Part shown: positions 15,558 to 24,766 of the stretch, in pieces | How the letters are laid out: every line of letters begins with the position of its first letter | Position numbering within the stretch: the stretch's first letter is position 1 | From: a virus | IMG/VR virus record: IMGVR_UViG_3300023063_000001 | Coordinates: 19,572 to 83,571 of that record | Direction: 5' to 3' (one strand) | Length of the DNA: 64,000 nt | Notes under the pieces: model-generated | What the model was told of the DNA's origin: nothing | What the model saw: only the letters and a program-made list of their open reading frames with translations | Databases searched by the model: none | Made by a program: the position numbers and the translations under genes

Positions 15558-15891
15558 TCGTATTAGCCTGTTGTGTTGTAGCCTTTACAGGCTTCTTGGG
15601 AAGGGCATCAATAGCATTAAGCTTCTTGTCTTTCACATCAACAATCGTGGCTGTAGCTGTTTGGTATGCAGCTAATGCTTTATCTGTTACATCACAAGAA
15701 GCTGTCTTATCTATCAAGGATTTATCAAGAGTTTTGTTAGCATCTTGTGCCACCTGTACCTGAGCTTCAAACTTGTCAGCTTGAGTCTTGGAGTACCAGA
15801 AAAGCCCGCCGAATAGGAGAGTTGATGCCACTAATGCAGCTATGATGTAGAGCAGAATAGAACTTGAGATTGATGTAAACCAACTAAGCAT
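15439..15891 (-). CDS. i-spanin (Rz-type)
   Basis: 150 residues with an N-terminal signal-anchor (ILLYIIAALVASTLLFGGLFW) and a periplasmic coiled coil (DKFEAQVQVAQDANKTLDKSL). It partners the overlapping lipoprotein to disrupt the outer membrane after peptidoglycan is cut. Its ATG overlaps the stop of the holin gene, placing it in a standard holin-endolysin-spanin order. Confidence 0.82.
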   Translation of the reverse strand: MLSWFTSISSSILLYIIAALVASTLLFGGLFWYSKTQADKFEAQVQVAQDANKTLDKSLIDKTASCDVTDKALAAYQTATATIVDVKDKKLNAIDALPKKPVKATTQQANTNVQDETDVVDIDGKLPSSLLTILQQSSSAVQGSVGGDAK

Positions 15892-16193
15892 TATTTAGTC
15901 TCCGTTGAAGCAACAGGATCAGTGACAGTCTCAACATGGGCATTAACAGCAATGTTCACTTGAGTGTCGGGAGGAGACTCATCTGTCTTCAAAGATTCTT
16001 GTGGGATGTACCGAAGAATACCAATAAGAGTGCCTAGTGTGAATGTAACCCACGCAAACACTTGAGGAGTGACTACAGCAGCTAACATAGGGACATTGAG
16101 TTGAACAATAGACAAGACAGCAAGAAGAAAAGACAACTTAACAGTATGTGATTTCCACAGTTTGCGATAGTTTGGCACGAGGTTAATCTTCAT
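15891..16193 (-). CDS. holin (two transmembrane segments)
   Basis: 100 residues, with two hydrophobic helices (about 19-40 and 45-63) separated by a short turn, and a polar, acidic C-terminal tail. This is the topology of two-segment phage holins, which form pores that release the endolysin. It lies directly downstream of the endolysin. Identification is by topology and position. Confidence 0.78.
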   Translation of the reverse strand: MKINLVPNYRKLWKSHTVKLSFLLAVLSIVQLNVPMLAAVVTPQVFAWVTFTLGTLIGILRYIPQESLKTDESPPDTQVNIAVNAHVETVTDPVASTETK

Positions 16194-16208
16194 CTTGCAT
16201 CATCTTCT

Positions 16209-16637
16209 TTATGAAAGGAATAAAGCTTTTTCTGCTGCCCTACGTTTTACTAACCCCGGTAAGATAACTCCTCCGGCATGTGTCCACTTAGGAAACTCAA
16301 GACTCGCCCCAGCATAATCACCAAGATTAAGTTTTTTGAGTAGTGTTGATCCACCAAGACTTCCTAGCCCTAAGTTGAAGCTAAAGCAAACAAGAGCATC
16401 AAATTGATTTTGGTTAAGAAATACTTTTACAAGCTTACTAACACCAATCTCAAACCTAGACAAATCTACAGTAAGTAGAAGTTCAGCTTCAGCAGCAGTT
16501 ATTTTCTGCCCCATTTGTACGTGTGACCCAGTCGAACCATATCCTATAGTTGTAACACCAACAGAATCTTTGTATGCTTCAAGTCTAAGCCCTTCTGAGG
16601 CTTTAATCAGGTCAATACCTTTCTGACTTGTTTTCAT
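16209..16637 (-). CDS. endolysin, GH24 lysozyme (T4/P22-type muramidase)
   Basis: 142 residues. The catalytic triad of GH24 lysozymes is visible near the N-terminus: Glu in ASEGLRLEAY, Asp in YKDSVGV, Thr in TTIGYGSTG. Later CFSFNLGLGSL and the C-terminal GLVKRRAAEKALF match the family. It cuts the glycan chain of peptidoglycan. No signal-anchor sequence is visible, so it probably needs the holin to reach its target. Confidence 0.94.
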   Translation of the reverse strand: MKTSQKGIDLIKASEGLRLEAYKDSVGVTTIGYGSTGSHVQMGQKITAAEAELLLTVDLSRFEIGVSKLVKVFLNQNQFDALVCFSFNLGLGSLGGSTLLKKLNLGDYAGASLEFPKWTHAGGVILPGLVKRRAAEKALFLS

Positions 16638-16679
16638 ATCTACCTCTTACAAAATAGACACATCCTTGTGTCACTAAAT

Positions 16680-18599
16680 TTAAATACCCGTCGATACAAT
16701 CTTACACGTCACTAAGTTTGCTGTACCTGACCCTGTTTTACTCATCTGCCATACATGCCCCGGACTGATAATAAAGCTAAGACTTTGAGTTACAGTGTGT
16801 GGGGTTGTCTGTGCAGATACAGCAATGCCTGTACGGGCAGAGAGTACGCTAGCATTCTTGCCTGTATAGATAGTGATGGTTGAATCACTTGAGGTAGTAG
16901 GGGTTAGGCTATAAGCTAACGAGATTTCTACAGGCACCCCATAAGTGTTGGTGTAGTTTGTACCGGATACAGGAGTAGGAGATGCCGGAAGTGTTCCTGG
17001 ATTTGGGTGGCCAATACGCCATTGGTTCAAACAACCAGCAGCACTAAGATCTGATACAGTGACGCCCGGATTACCAACAACAAGTTTATTAGCGTCAGCA
17101 TTACCACCAAAGATAAAGAAACAATCAGGGGTCGATGCATATGTCACTTTAAAGTCATTGTACAAACCATAGATTTCAACACCAATCTTATCAGGAGAAG
17201 TACAACGCTCCATGGCGATAATATCAAATACTAAGTCATTACTATTGTTATCCGTACCGTCTGGATTACCAATAATCATGTGCTTGAAGTTGGTGACAAA
17301 GTTTTTTATCTTGAATCGGTTAACTTGTGTAGCGCCTACAGAAGCACTTATAGATTTAACAAAAATACCAATACCATTGTAGCCAAGGATTCCAAAGTTG
17401 AAATCGTTGTCTTGCATGTGTTGGCCAGAATAGATATTGTTTGTGGAGTTGAAATAATATCCAGCAAAAGTGAAAGCTAAAGCTGCTTTACATTTAAAGT
17501 CACTAAACTGTACATTGCGATATTCAATACCAATACTACCAGATGTGTTGTATCCGGTTGGGTCAGCCGAGTTACCATTAATAGCCCGCAACCCTTCAAG
17601 CTCTACATCAAAGTCTGTACGACTAATAGTTGGGGCTACACTCCCTGCAATGATTGCTGCACCCGTTGTAGGGGTGTATTGAATAAAGCTTTTAAATCTT
17701 GCATAAATAGGTGTGTCAAACACCAAACTACTTGCAATAACCAAAGGCATTCCGGGAGGTGATGTCAAACCACCACGCACACCTTCGGATGTTCCTGTGA
17801 TACTGCCAGCCCAATTGATTGCAGCTTGAATCTTTGCTGCTTGGTCAGTACCGTTATTTACAACACCCCATTGACGTAAATCAGTTATGTTGTTGTGTAT
17901 AAGCTTAATGCGTACACCATTAGCAACCCACACCGTACCATTATTAGCAACACTTGTGGTATCCGAAGCATCAATATAGTAGTCTCCCTGACCACCATCA
18001 CCGATAGTATTATAGCCCATGGTTGAGAAGCGTTTCACACGCCCTGTATCCAAAGCTGCGATCTGTTGTGCTGTGTCTAATACAACACGCCCCAACTGAC
18101 CAAATGCTTGGTTTAGTGTGTCTACGTTTACAGCAATGGTGCTAGGAGTTTTAAAGGTTGATGTGGTTGGTACAGCCACTGTCCCTGAAAAAGTAGGTGA
18201 TGCAATATTAGCTTTAGTGGCTAAAGATGTGGTTACATCAGAGCTATTAGCCTTTGTAGCAATGGCTGAGGATAGATCTGAAAGAGCAGGTTGAAGCTGT
18301 GGAAGAGTACCATCAAAGACGTACAATGCACCCGAGGATTTAATCTTAAATTCAAACCACTGAGGAAGTGGAGTAGAATAATAAGCACCCTCTACGACAT
18401 AATAAATACGCTTATCAGTTTTAAGGTAGTAGGCATTTCCGTTAACGGCTGTAGGAAGTGTATCTACTAAACCAATAACTGTTGAGTCAAAGAGGTAGGA
18501 GAATTTTAGAAGGTCTTCATCAACCCCAGTATTCCATTGACTCTCTCCATAACTCCAACCATACTTGGCTTCAATAAAAGGGCTTGTTTTTTGTGGCAT
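16680..18599 (-). CDS. tailspike with pectate-lyase-like beta-helix domain
   Basis: 639 residues from ATG 18599, which follows the preceding stop as TAATATG. The N-terminal ~190 residues form an attachment region with short repeats. From about residue 195 the typical start of phage beta-helix spikes appears (DTGRVKRFSTMGYN, then LRQWGVVNNGTDQAAKIQAAINWA). A long right-handed helix region follows, and then a C-terminal Ser/Thr-rich beta domain. Such spikes bind and often cleave capsule or O-antigen. No catalytic residues can be assigned by eye. Confidence 0.83.
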   Translation of the reverse strand: MPQKTSPFIEAKYGWSYGESQWNTGVDEDLLKFSYLFDSTVIGLVDTLPTAVNGNAYYLKTDKRIYYVVEGAYYSTPLPQWFEFKIKSSGALYVFDGTLPQLQPALSDLSSAIATKANSSDVTTSLATKANIASPTFSGTVAVPTTSTFKTPSTIAVNVDTLNQAFGQLGRVVLDTAQQIAALDTGRVKRFSTMGYNTIGDGGQGDYYIDASDTTSVANNGTVWVANGVRIKLIHNNITDLRQWGVVNNGTDQAAKIQAAINWAGSITGTSEGVRGGLTSPPGMPLVIASSLVFDTPIYARFKSFIQYTPTTGAAIIAGSVAPTISRTDFDVELEGLRAINGNSADPTGYNTSGSIGIEYRNVQFSDFKCKAALAFTFAGYYFNSTNNIYSGQHMQDNDFNFGILGYNGIGIFVKSISASVGATQVNRFKIKNFVTNFKHMIIGNPDGTDNNSNDLVFDIIAMERCTSPDKIGVEIYGLYNDFKVTYASTPDCFFIFGGNADANKLVVGNPGVTVSDLSAAGCLNQWRIGHPNPGTLPASPTPVSGTNYTNTYGVPVEISLAYSLTPTTSSDSTITIYTGKNASVLSARTGIAVSAQTTPHTVTQSLSFIISPGHVWQMSKTGSGTANLVTCKIVSTGI

Positions 18600-18600
18600 A

Positions 18601-19314
18601 TTAAACCCCAATAGCTAAGTAGTTTACGGTTATGACCACTGGATTAGGATTCCAAACAGTGAAACCTGTAGTGGTGCGAGTGGCCTGACCTACTGCATAC
18701 TGATTACCTGCTGTAAGTTGAGGCGTCAATAGCAGTTGAAATACAGCACTAGTGAAGGCAACATCAAAGTTTAGTGCAGTAGTGGTGCTACCAACAGCGC
18801 TCACTTGACCCCACTTCAATTGTATACCGCCGGGTAGGATTTGCTTACCGTTAGAATTAGATACTTGCTGACTGCCTGTAAAAGCGTTAGCAAGCTGCAA
18901 AGGACTGATGAAAACAGTGTTATCAGTCATTGCCCTTGATTGAGCGGCAGTTGCAACATTAGGACCTAGAGCACTTGTACTATCAACAAAAGCTACCCGC
19001 CAGCTTGATGTTGTGTCTCCGACAGGATTGATGTTTGTGTTAGTGATCAAGCATTTGTAGACAACACCATCGCTACCCTGTGTGTAACTGGAGTTTGCTT
19101 GATAGCTTGTAATAGAATCCCAAAGAGCAACACCGTATTGGTTAATGTGTGCAATAGCTTGATCTTGTCGTCCATCAATATAATTGAAGTACTGCCTTGG
19201 TGGAATGGTGTTAGCTGACCAACCATTTGCTATATAGGAGTCAGGCGGGGCAAGTACATCGCCTGAAGCTGCCCATATTTTGTTAATATCTGCTGGTTTT
19301 GTGATCGCAGCCAA
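18601..19314 (-). CDS. tail fibre protein with gp53-like C-terminal domain
   Basis: 237 residues from a TTG start with AAGGA ten bases upstream. The N-terminal region resembles baseplate-proximal fibre parts. The C-terminus (PGGIQLKWGQVSAVG onward to FDVAFTSAVFQLLLTPQ) matches the gp53-like fibre tip domain seen in several myoviruses. It sits between the baseplate genes and the tailspike, so may link the two or serve as a short fibre. Confidence 0.76.
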   Translation of the reverse strand: MAAITKPADINKIWAASGDVLAPPDSYIANGWSANTIPPRQYFNYIDGRQDQAIAHINQYGVALWDSITSYQANSSYTQGSDGVVYKCLITNTNINPVGDTTSSWRVAFVDSTSALGPNVATAAQSRAMTDNTVFISPLQLANAFTGSQQVSNSNGKQILPGGIQLKWGQVSAVGSTTTALNFDVAFTSAVFQLLLTPQLTAGNQYAVGQATRTTTGFTVWNPNPVVITVNYLAIGV

Positions 19315-19335
19315 TTGAATATTCCTTCTTAAAAT

Positions 19336-20136
19336 TTAATATAGCGTTGCGAACACACCGCCGTTCTTATTACTATAATCTGAATCGCCGTAGTTAAGAC
19401 CCCAACCAAGCCCGTACCCATAAGTCCCGTTAATATCACCGAAACCAAGGGCACCCGGACTGCCATCAAATCCAAAATACTCCCCGGCTTGGTATTCCCC
19501 ATACTTAACCCCTACACCAACTGTCTTAGGAATTAACCTAGAAGGGTAGCCATCTGTGGAGTTAATATAAGCTAACAAGCCTTTTTCATAGTCGCTAAGC
19601 TGTCTACCAAAGAGGACAGTGACGTTAGCATTACCATCTTCTGTAAGGGATGTACCTGTTGTACCAAAGATTAGATTGACTACTTCAAGAAATTCTTCTG
19701 GTGTAGAGGCTGTGGTGTTCTTATAAATCTTAGCTCTGATAAAAAGACGATAGGTGTCATCATCTAAGGCAATATTACCGCCTGTAGGAGCACCGTAGTC
19801 TAGAAACTTACCACCATATAAATTACTACCGTACTCTCCAAAACTTGCTGCTTTAGGTGCTCCGACAAAGCCAAAGAAGGTGTAGAGGTCAGCATTCAGT
19901 AGAACACGGTCTTGACCTACAATACGTCCTATGACATCAAGCTGAGCACCTGTAGCGTTATCAATATCACGAAGCTGAAGAAGATCTTTAAACACTTCCT
20001 GGATATTGGTTTGAGCATCTACTAGAAGTTGCAAATACTTGTCAAACACCGGAGCATATTCTTGTTTAAATTGTTCAGTTGTTCGACTTCTTGCCGTTGC
20101 TAAAAAATCCTCTTCATTAAACACAGGAGTTGTCAT
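19336..20136 (-). CDS. baseplate protein, DUF2612-like (gpI position)
   Basis: 266 residues. The N-terminal half contains a helical segment ending in LRDIDNATGAQLDVIGRIVGQDR, a signature of DUF2612 and gpI-type baseplate proteins that follow the J-like protein. The C-terminal part is Gly/Tyr-rich with a repeated G-Y-G pattern (YGEYQAGEYFGFDG, YGYGLGWGLNYG). It probably connects the wedge to fibres. Confidence 0.78.
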   Translation of the reverse strand: MTTPVFNEEDFLATARSRTTEQFKQEYAPVFDKYLQLLVDAQTNIQEVFKDLLQLRDIDNATGAQLDVIGRIVGQDRVLLNADLYTFFGFVGAPKAASFGEYGSNLYGGKFLDYGAPTGGNIALDDDTYRLFIRAKIYKNTTASTPEEFLEVVNLIFGTTGTSLTEDGNANVTVLFGRQLSDYEKGLLAYINSTDGYPSRLIPKTVGVGVKYGEYQAGEYFGFDGSPGALGFGDINGTYGYGLGWGLNYGDSDYSNKNGGVFATLY

Positions 20137-20148
20137 ATTTAAACTCCC

Positions 20149-21618
20149 TTATGTGTTAATGACTATATTGACTGAGGAAATTGAAGCTATCTGATTAAAA
20201 GCAATTGGGATAGTTGGTCCTGTGCCTGTTGGGCTTGGTGATGTGCCAACAAACAAACTGTCTACTTGAAAACCCGCAACAGAATTTATTGGAGTGTAGA
20301 GACGGCTGTAAATAACATCATCACCAATACCAAGAGTTCCAATGTAAGCAACCAAGGCCGAAGCAATATCATCTTTACCCGTTGCTGGAAAGTTGCTATC
20401 TGTTTCAAGGGTCATTGTAATGTATAGGGGTACAGGATCTGGTCTTTCAAAACCAATATTGTGTGCAAACCCTTGACCACCATCAACACCTTGATTATCA
20501 TAAATAACTACAACCGTGTCACCATAGCTTCGTATACCCATTGGTTTGTTTTCCCAAATGGATTCTGCAATATCGCTAGACAATCCACCTAGAACAATAG
20601 GCATGAAGCTGTGGGCAGGAACACCTAAAGAATCTGTCGTATCTGTATCATTCTCATAGATTCTAACCTCTTGCACGCCATCAAGGCTAATCAAAGAGGA
20701 ATAAAGAGCTTCAAGAATATTACTCGCACGTTCAAACTTTGTTTCTCGAAAGCGAAGACGAAGTTCATCATCTGTTTCAAGGTTTCTTCCGGGAGACGCA
20801 GCCGTTGGATTATAAACACTATCCCAACCAAGTTGTGGAGTTAGAATCTTGCTTAAACTATTAACTTCAGCATCCACAGGACCGCTGACAGTTGACTGCA
20901 CTTCACCAATCTTTTGTACTTTAGTGATACCAAGATTACTTGTGGTAGTAAAGCTAACTACTGCAAATTCATCTACACGAACTAATGTAACAACACTGCC
21001 AACAACTGTAGCTGTAAGAGTGGGGTGGCTTGTACCAACCAATGCTGCAATACCCGCAACAATAGTAGCTGCTGTAGCACCTGTTCCGCTTGTGTAATTA
21101 ATGCTATTGCTTGTAGAGATAGAAGAATAAGTGATGGTATATAAGGTGTTGTCAGCTACAACCAAAGGAGAGAATGTAGCACCTGTTGCAGATGTAGGAG
21201 ATAAGGCAACAGGGGAGAGGAGTGTCCATTGTGAGCTATCAACAGTACTACCAATAGTTAAGCCTGAAGCTACAAGAGTACCGTTATCACCAGCCAGAAT
21301 CACTTGTGCTGTGGAGAAAGAGGAGCCTAAACGTGTGATACCGCCCAAGGCTACTAGGTTATCAAGGGAGATTCCTGTGGCTGTATTAGGGTCAAATGCC
21401 CCGTATAAATCCTGCATTTGTTCCCATAGAAGAGATTCACCAGCAGCATCTAGAGCAATCAATCTACCAAGAATACTGGAGTCACTTGTGTCCACCACAT
21501 CGCCAACAGCTGTCTGATCTTGAAACAGTTGTACAGCTTTAGCTCTCTTTTCTGTTAAGATGTCAGAGAGTCTTTTATTTATAAATCCTAGTGACGTAAG
21601 ACCGTATGCAGTTGCCAT
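20149..21618 (-). CDS. baseplate wedge protein, J-like
   Basis: 489 residues, matching the Baseplate J family. The N-terminus has DLTEKRAKAVQLFQDQ-type sequence and IDTSDSSILGRLIALDAAGESLLWEQMQD. The C-terminal core includes ETDDELRLRFRE and LYSSLISLDGVQEVRIYENDTD. It forms wedges around the central hub and holds the fibres. The gene order gp25-like, J-like, DUF2612 is conserved among myoviruses. Confidence 0.93.
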   Translation of the reverse strand: MATAYGLTSLGFINKRLSDILTEKRAKAVQLFQDQTAVGDVVDTSDSSILGRLIALDAAGESLLWEQMQDLYGAFDPNTATGISLDNLVALGGITRLGSSFSTAQVILAGDNGTLVASGLTIGSTVDSSQWTLLSPVALSPTSATGATFSPLVVADNTLYTITYSSISTSNSINYTSGTGATAATIVAGIAALVGTSHPTLTATVVGSVVTLVRVDEFAVVSFTTTSNLGITKVQKIGEVQSTVSGPVDAEVNSLSKILTPQLGWDSVYNPTAASPGRNLETDDELRLRFRETKFERASNILEALYSSLISLDGVQEVRIYENDTDTTDSLGVPAHSFMPIVLGGLSSDIAESIWENKPMGIRSYGDTVVVIYDNQGVDGGQGFAHNIGFERPDPVPLYITMTLETDSNFPATGKDDIASALVAYIGTLGIGDDVIYSRLYTPINSVAGFQVDSLFVGTSPSPTGTGPTIPIAFNQIASISSVNIVINT

Positions 21619-21637
21619 ATATTTTTCTCTTTTTAAA

Positions 21638-21997
21638 TTAAACTGATACGGTCACAGAGGCACTGCCTTCTTTAGTCAGAACGGTAAATGAGCAACTGTA
21701 AAGTCTTGTGTAAGCATCAAAAGTAGATGTGAAAGATTGGATTTCTAATACACCAGATTCAGCAAGGATTTGTTCACGAAAAATGTTATCTACTGTTGTC
21801 TTGGAAACATTCTTCTTCAATATTTGCTCAAAGTAGGGCATACCATAAGTTGTGTTAATGAACCAATCACCTAAAAAACTACGAAGCCTAATAGTTAATC
21901 GTTGAGCAACAACATCTTGAGCAGATTGGGTAATACCAGCTAAAGTAAGTGGACCATTGATAAACACGGCATCACCATCAGTAAGTCTAATATCCAT
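21638..21997 (-). CDS. baseplate wedge subunit, gp25-like
   Basis: 119 residues with the short alpha/beta pattern of gp25/DUF2634 proteins, including VAQRLTIRLRSFLGDWFINTTYGMPYFEQIL (read in two halves). gp25 homologues nucleate sheath assembly on the baseplate. Position between spike and J-like genes fits. Confidence 0.85.
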   Translation of the reverse strand: MDIRLTDGDAVFINGPLTLAGITQSAQDVVAQRLTIRLRSFLGDWFINTTYGMPYFEQILKKNVSKTTVDNIFREQILAESGVLEIQSFTSTFDAYTRLYSCSFTVLTKEGSASVTVSV

Positions 21998-22006
21998 ACT
22001 TCCCTC

Positions 22007-22744
22007 TTAGTTACTTGGTGGTGGTGAAGAACCGTGTTTATGGGTGCTGAAAATTACTCCGTTGAAGGTTTGAACACCGACAGATGTAAAGTTTCCAGTG
22101 TGTTGTATGTTACCCACCCAAGTGGTATTAACACTATCTACAACCAAGTTCTGAGCATTCAAATTAATAGAGTTGTTAGCATTGACTGTAACATCTGAAG
22201 CATTGATGGTTACAGGACAATTGCTCGTATTAATCTCAATTGATCCGTCTTGTTTAAGGCGTATTTCAGCCTCTACAGAGCCTAGCCCTGCAAACAACAC
22301 TGTATCCTTGGGGTCATGCGTTAAGACGTGTTTGGTAGGGTTATTTACCGATACTCCGGGGGGTTGAATCCCTGCAATAGCGATAGCATCCTTATAATCC
22401 AACATCCTGAAATCAGTAGGGGTGACAGGGTAACCATTGCCAGCTTTCCAAGAATCTAAACCTCTCTCTGAGAAGATAAGAAGAACTGTATCGCCCTTAT
22501 CGACTGGGAATGTCATACCTGCTGTTTTAGAGACAGGAAATTGAAGAGGGACATTTAGAATAGTAGGACGTTCTACAGCACCACTCCCATCGAACATTTT
22601 AAGGTTGAGAGAAGGTTGAACGTCCACTTGCATATTAGCAAGGTCTGCCCTTACAACTATAGCTGGAATGCTGAAATGAAAGTTTTCAAAATGATGTTCA
22701 ATAGCGGAGTTTAGTGTTTCTTGAAGCGAAGATTCTCTTGCCAT
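22007..22744 (-). CDS. baseplate spike, Gp138-like N-terminal domain
   Basis: 245 residues. The N-terminal OB-fold (IPAIVVRADLANMQVDVQPS, then FPVDKGDTVLLIFSERGLDSW) matches the Gp138/gpV-type spike domain. The middle is a run of short beta repeats (INTSNCPVTINASDVTVNANNS) expected of a trimeric beta-helix. The C-terminus carries a THKHG motif; HxH in this place coordinates an iron ion in phage spike tips. It pierces the outer membrane on contraction. Confidence 0.88.
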   Translation of the reverse strand: MARESSLQETLNSAIEHHFENFHFSIPAIVVRADLANMQVDVQPSLNLKMFDGSGAVERPTILNVPLQFPVSKTAGMTFPVDKGDTVLLIFSERGLDSWKAGNGYPVTPTDFRMLDYKDAIAIAGIQPPGVSVNNPTKHVLTHDPKDTVLFAGLGSVEAEIRLKQDGSIEINTSNCPVTINASDVTVNANNSINLNAQNLVVDSVNTTWVGNIQHTGNFTSVGVQTFNGVIFSTHKHGSSPPPSN

Positions 22745-22747
22745 AAT

Positions 22748-23641
22748 TTAACTCGCTAATCTTTGACTGCAACGACATTCACTTACCCACTGCCCACCAC
22801 GCCAGCTACCTGTGTGCCTGACAGATTCAATTTTGTAAAACCCATCGAGACTGTTACCCTGATCAAGCTTTATGATTGACCCTGCATAAAAATCAGCATT
22901 TAAGTTTGCTTGAAATTGAATGCCTGCCACTTTTGCAGGGTCAGGTTTCTTAACAATACCTTGACCACTAACTTTATAAGCTAAGTCAATCAAACCCGTC
23001 TCAGGAGACACAACGATAGCTTGGTCGGTGGTTGATTGATAACTTTGTCCCCTATCCATAAGGTATAGAGTATTGTTATCAATTGTGTATTCCATTTCAC
23101 CATCATGACACAGCTTATCTAAAGCAGCTTTAGGGGTGCCAGTCAACGGATACCCTGAGATAACAGGGTTATTACAATTAACCCCCGAGTACAAGCCTTT
23201 GTTAATACCTGTGATCTTCTTTCTAATAGCTTCAACCACTTCTTTCTTCTTAGCTCCAGGGGGTAGAATACCTGAAAGCTGAGTAAAGTTTAAAGCAGAA
23301 TACCCCGCTCCCATTAGAATTTGAGTGATCAAATCTTGACCTGATTGCCTTGTTGTTACTTGGGCAATTTCACCAGCAAACAACCTCTTTATATGTGTGT
23401 TGTAATACCCTGCATTAAATTCAGCAGCTACGAACTCTTTATCAAGCAAAGCGAGCGTATTGTCATCCACATTATAGATTTCAATAGTGCAAGAATTTGT
23501 CTTGTCTTTATTACTACTACTTTTACTCACTTCGAAAGTAATCTGAAGATTATCAATCAATATGGCATTGTTAGGGTCATTTTTATAATCCCCTATTGTG
23601 AGTGAATACCCCCTATTAACATAGGTATTTTCCAACGCCAT
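22748..23641 (-). CDS. baseplate hub protein (gp27-like)
   Basis: 297 residues. Contains TFEVSKSSSNKDKTNSCTIEIYN and ends GSWRGGQWVSECRC, patterns found in phage baseplate hub proteins. Gene order tape measure, distal tail, plug, hub, spike matches known myoviruses. It would form the trimeric ring between tail tube and spike. Confidence 0.8.
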   Translation of the reverse strand: MALENTYVNRGYSLTIGDYKNDPNNAILIDNLQITFEVSKSSSNKDKTNSCTIEIYNVDDNTLALLDKEFVAAEFNAGYYNTHIKRLFAGEIAQVTTRQSGQDLITQILMGAGYSALNFTQLSGILPPGAKKKEVVEAIRKKITGINKGLYSGVNCNNPVISGYPLTGTPKAALDKLCHDGEMEYTIDNNTLYLMDRGQSYQSTTDQAIVVSPETGLIDLAYKVSGQGIVKKPDPAKVAGIQFQANLNADFYAGSIIKLDQGNSLDGFYKIESVRHTGSWRGGQWVSECRCSQRLAS

Positions 23642-23654
23642 GTTTTATTTCCTT

Positions 23655-23996
23655 TTAAGTGAGAGAGGGTATGTATTCAAATGTGTAATATTGACTCAAC
23701 GCTTCAGGGACTTCTTTATACTTTTCAGAAGTTATCGAGGGTATAGGATATAGCCAAAAGAAGCCTGTAAGATTGGGAAGGATATAATCAATAGCAATAG
23801 GATATTTAGGCAGTAAAGCCAATCCGGCTATAATTAAAGACCTATCTTCTGTATACAATGACATAAACCATTTTTTAGAGTAGTCATTGTATTGTATTTC
23901 AATAATGTATACATCATTATCATCTTGCAAACTTATAGAATATTCATAAAAGTAATCAGAAAAGAGGGGTAGATTAACTGAAGTGTATGTTGTCAT
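23655..23996 (-). CDS. baseplate plug-like protein (Pam3 gp18-like)
   Basis: 113 residues beginning with a beta-rich segment (FYEYSISLQDDNDVYIIEIQYNDYSKKWFMSLYT read in parts) and ending in a hydrophobic region rich in Tyr and Pro. Pattern and position recall the small plug protein described in cyanophage Pam3. Assignment is by eye. Confidence 0.6.
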   Translation of the reverse strand: MTTYTSVNLPLFSDYFYEYSISLQDDNDVYIIEIQYNDYSKKWFMSLYTEDRSLIIAGLALLPKYPIAIDYILPNLTGFFWLYPIPSITSEKYKEVPEALSQYYTFEYIPSLT

Positions 23997-24757
23997 TGTG
24001 GCAACCCTTCTAAGTCATCTGATTGATCTTTTTCTTCATCAACTTTAGGTATATTACCTTTCTTAGATTTTGGGGACGCCCTACTTTTTAAAGCCTTGAC
24101 AACATCGGGTGTTAAAGCTGTAGTCTGAAGCGTTACAAAACTAACTTGTTCAAATTGAAGATCACAGAATAATGCATCACCACTGTCCACTGTTTCTTTT
24201 ATGTCAAGAGTTACTAAACACAAATCATCATAAGTCTTAGTTAAGGCTGAGCCTTCAAACTCAAATAATTTGATTGGTCTAATTCTTGTTTCTGTCTTTC
24301 CGGTTGTTGTGTTGTAGAAGCTGCCAGACATAAGTTTGGTGAGACAAGTTTCTACATACGTCTTGTAATTTGTTCGTATAGGAGAGACAGTGATGGTATT
24401 GGAAGAAGGTTTTAAGAATTGACCAATAGACTCAGGTAAAAAATTTAGTAATGAGTTTGAACTACTTTGGATAGTAGCAGCATCTGGCTGGTCAATAGCA
24501 TTATTAGCTAAATTATCCTCATCATCTCTAATCAAAGCATATACAGAGGATATATCAGCAAAGCTAACGACTCCTGTGAATCCAAAAGTAGGATTTTCAG
24601 CAGTATAGTTATCTGTTGATGATCTTCCACGGGCTGTAGGGTTCTTTGTAACCTGCCCTCGTTGGTTACGAGAGTAGAGAGTTACACTATCAAAGTACAA
24701 CCAAAACCCGGAATCCGACTTATCTGTTGAAGGTGGAAGCTTTATACCTAAACTCAT
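23993..24757 (-). CDS. tail/baseplate protein, distal-tail (Dit)-like
   Basis: 254 residues overlapping the plug gene by four bases. The N-terminal domain has beta-rich sequence with FWLYFDSVTLYSR and FGFTGVVSFADISS. A charged, probably disordered C-terminus (about 225-254, rich in K, E, D) ends in LPQ. Its place directly after the tape measure gene is where Dit-like or hub-adaptor proteins are coded. Confidence 0.62.
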   Translation of the reverse strand: MSLGIKLPPSTDKSDSGFWLYFDSVTLYSRNQRGQVTKNPTARGRSSTDNYTAENPTFGFTGVVSFADISSVYALIRDDEDNLANNAIDQPDAATIQSSSNSLLNFLPESIGQFLKPSSNTITVSPIRTNYKTYVETCLTKLMSGSFYNTTTGKTETRIRPIKLFEFEGSALTKTYDDLCLVTLDIKETVDSGDALFCDLQFEQVSFVTLQTTALTPDVVKALKSRASPKSKKGNIPKVDEEKDQSDDLEGLPQ

Positions 24758-24766
24758 AAAGCCTCC

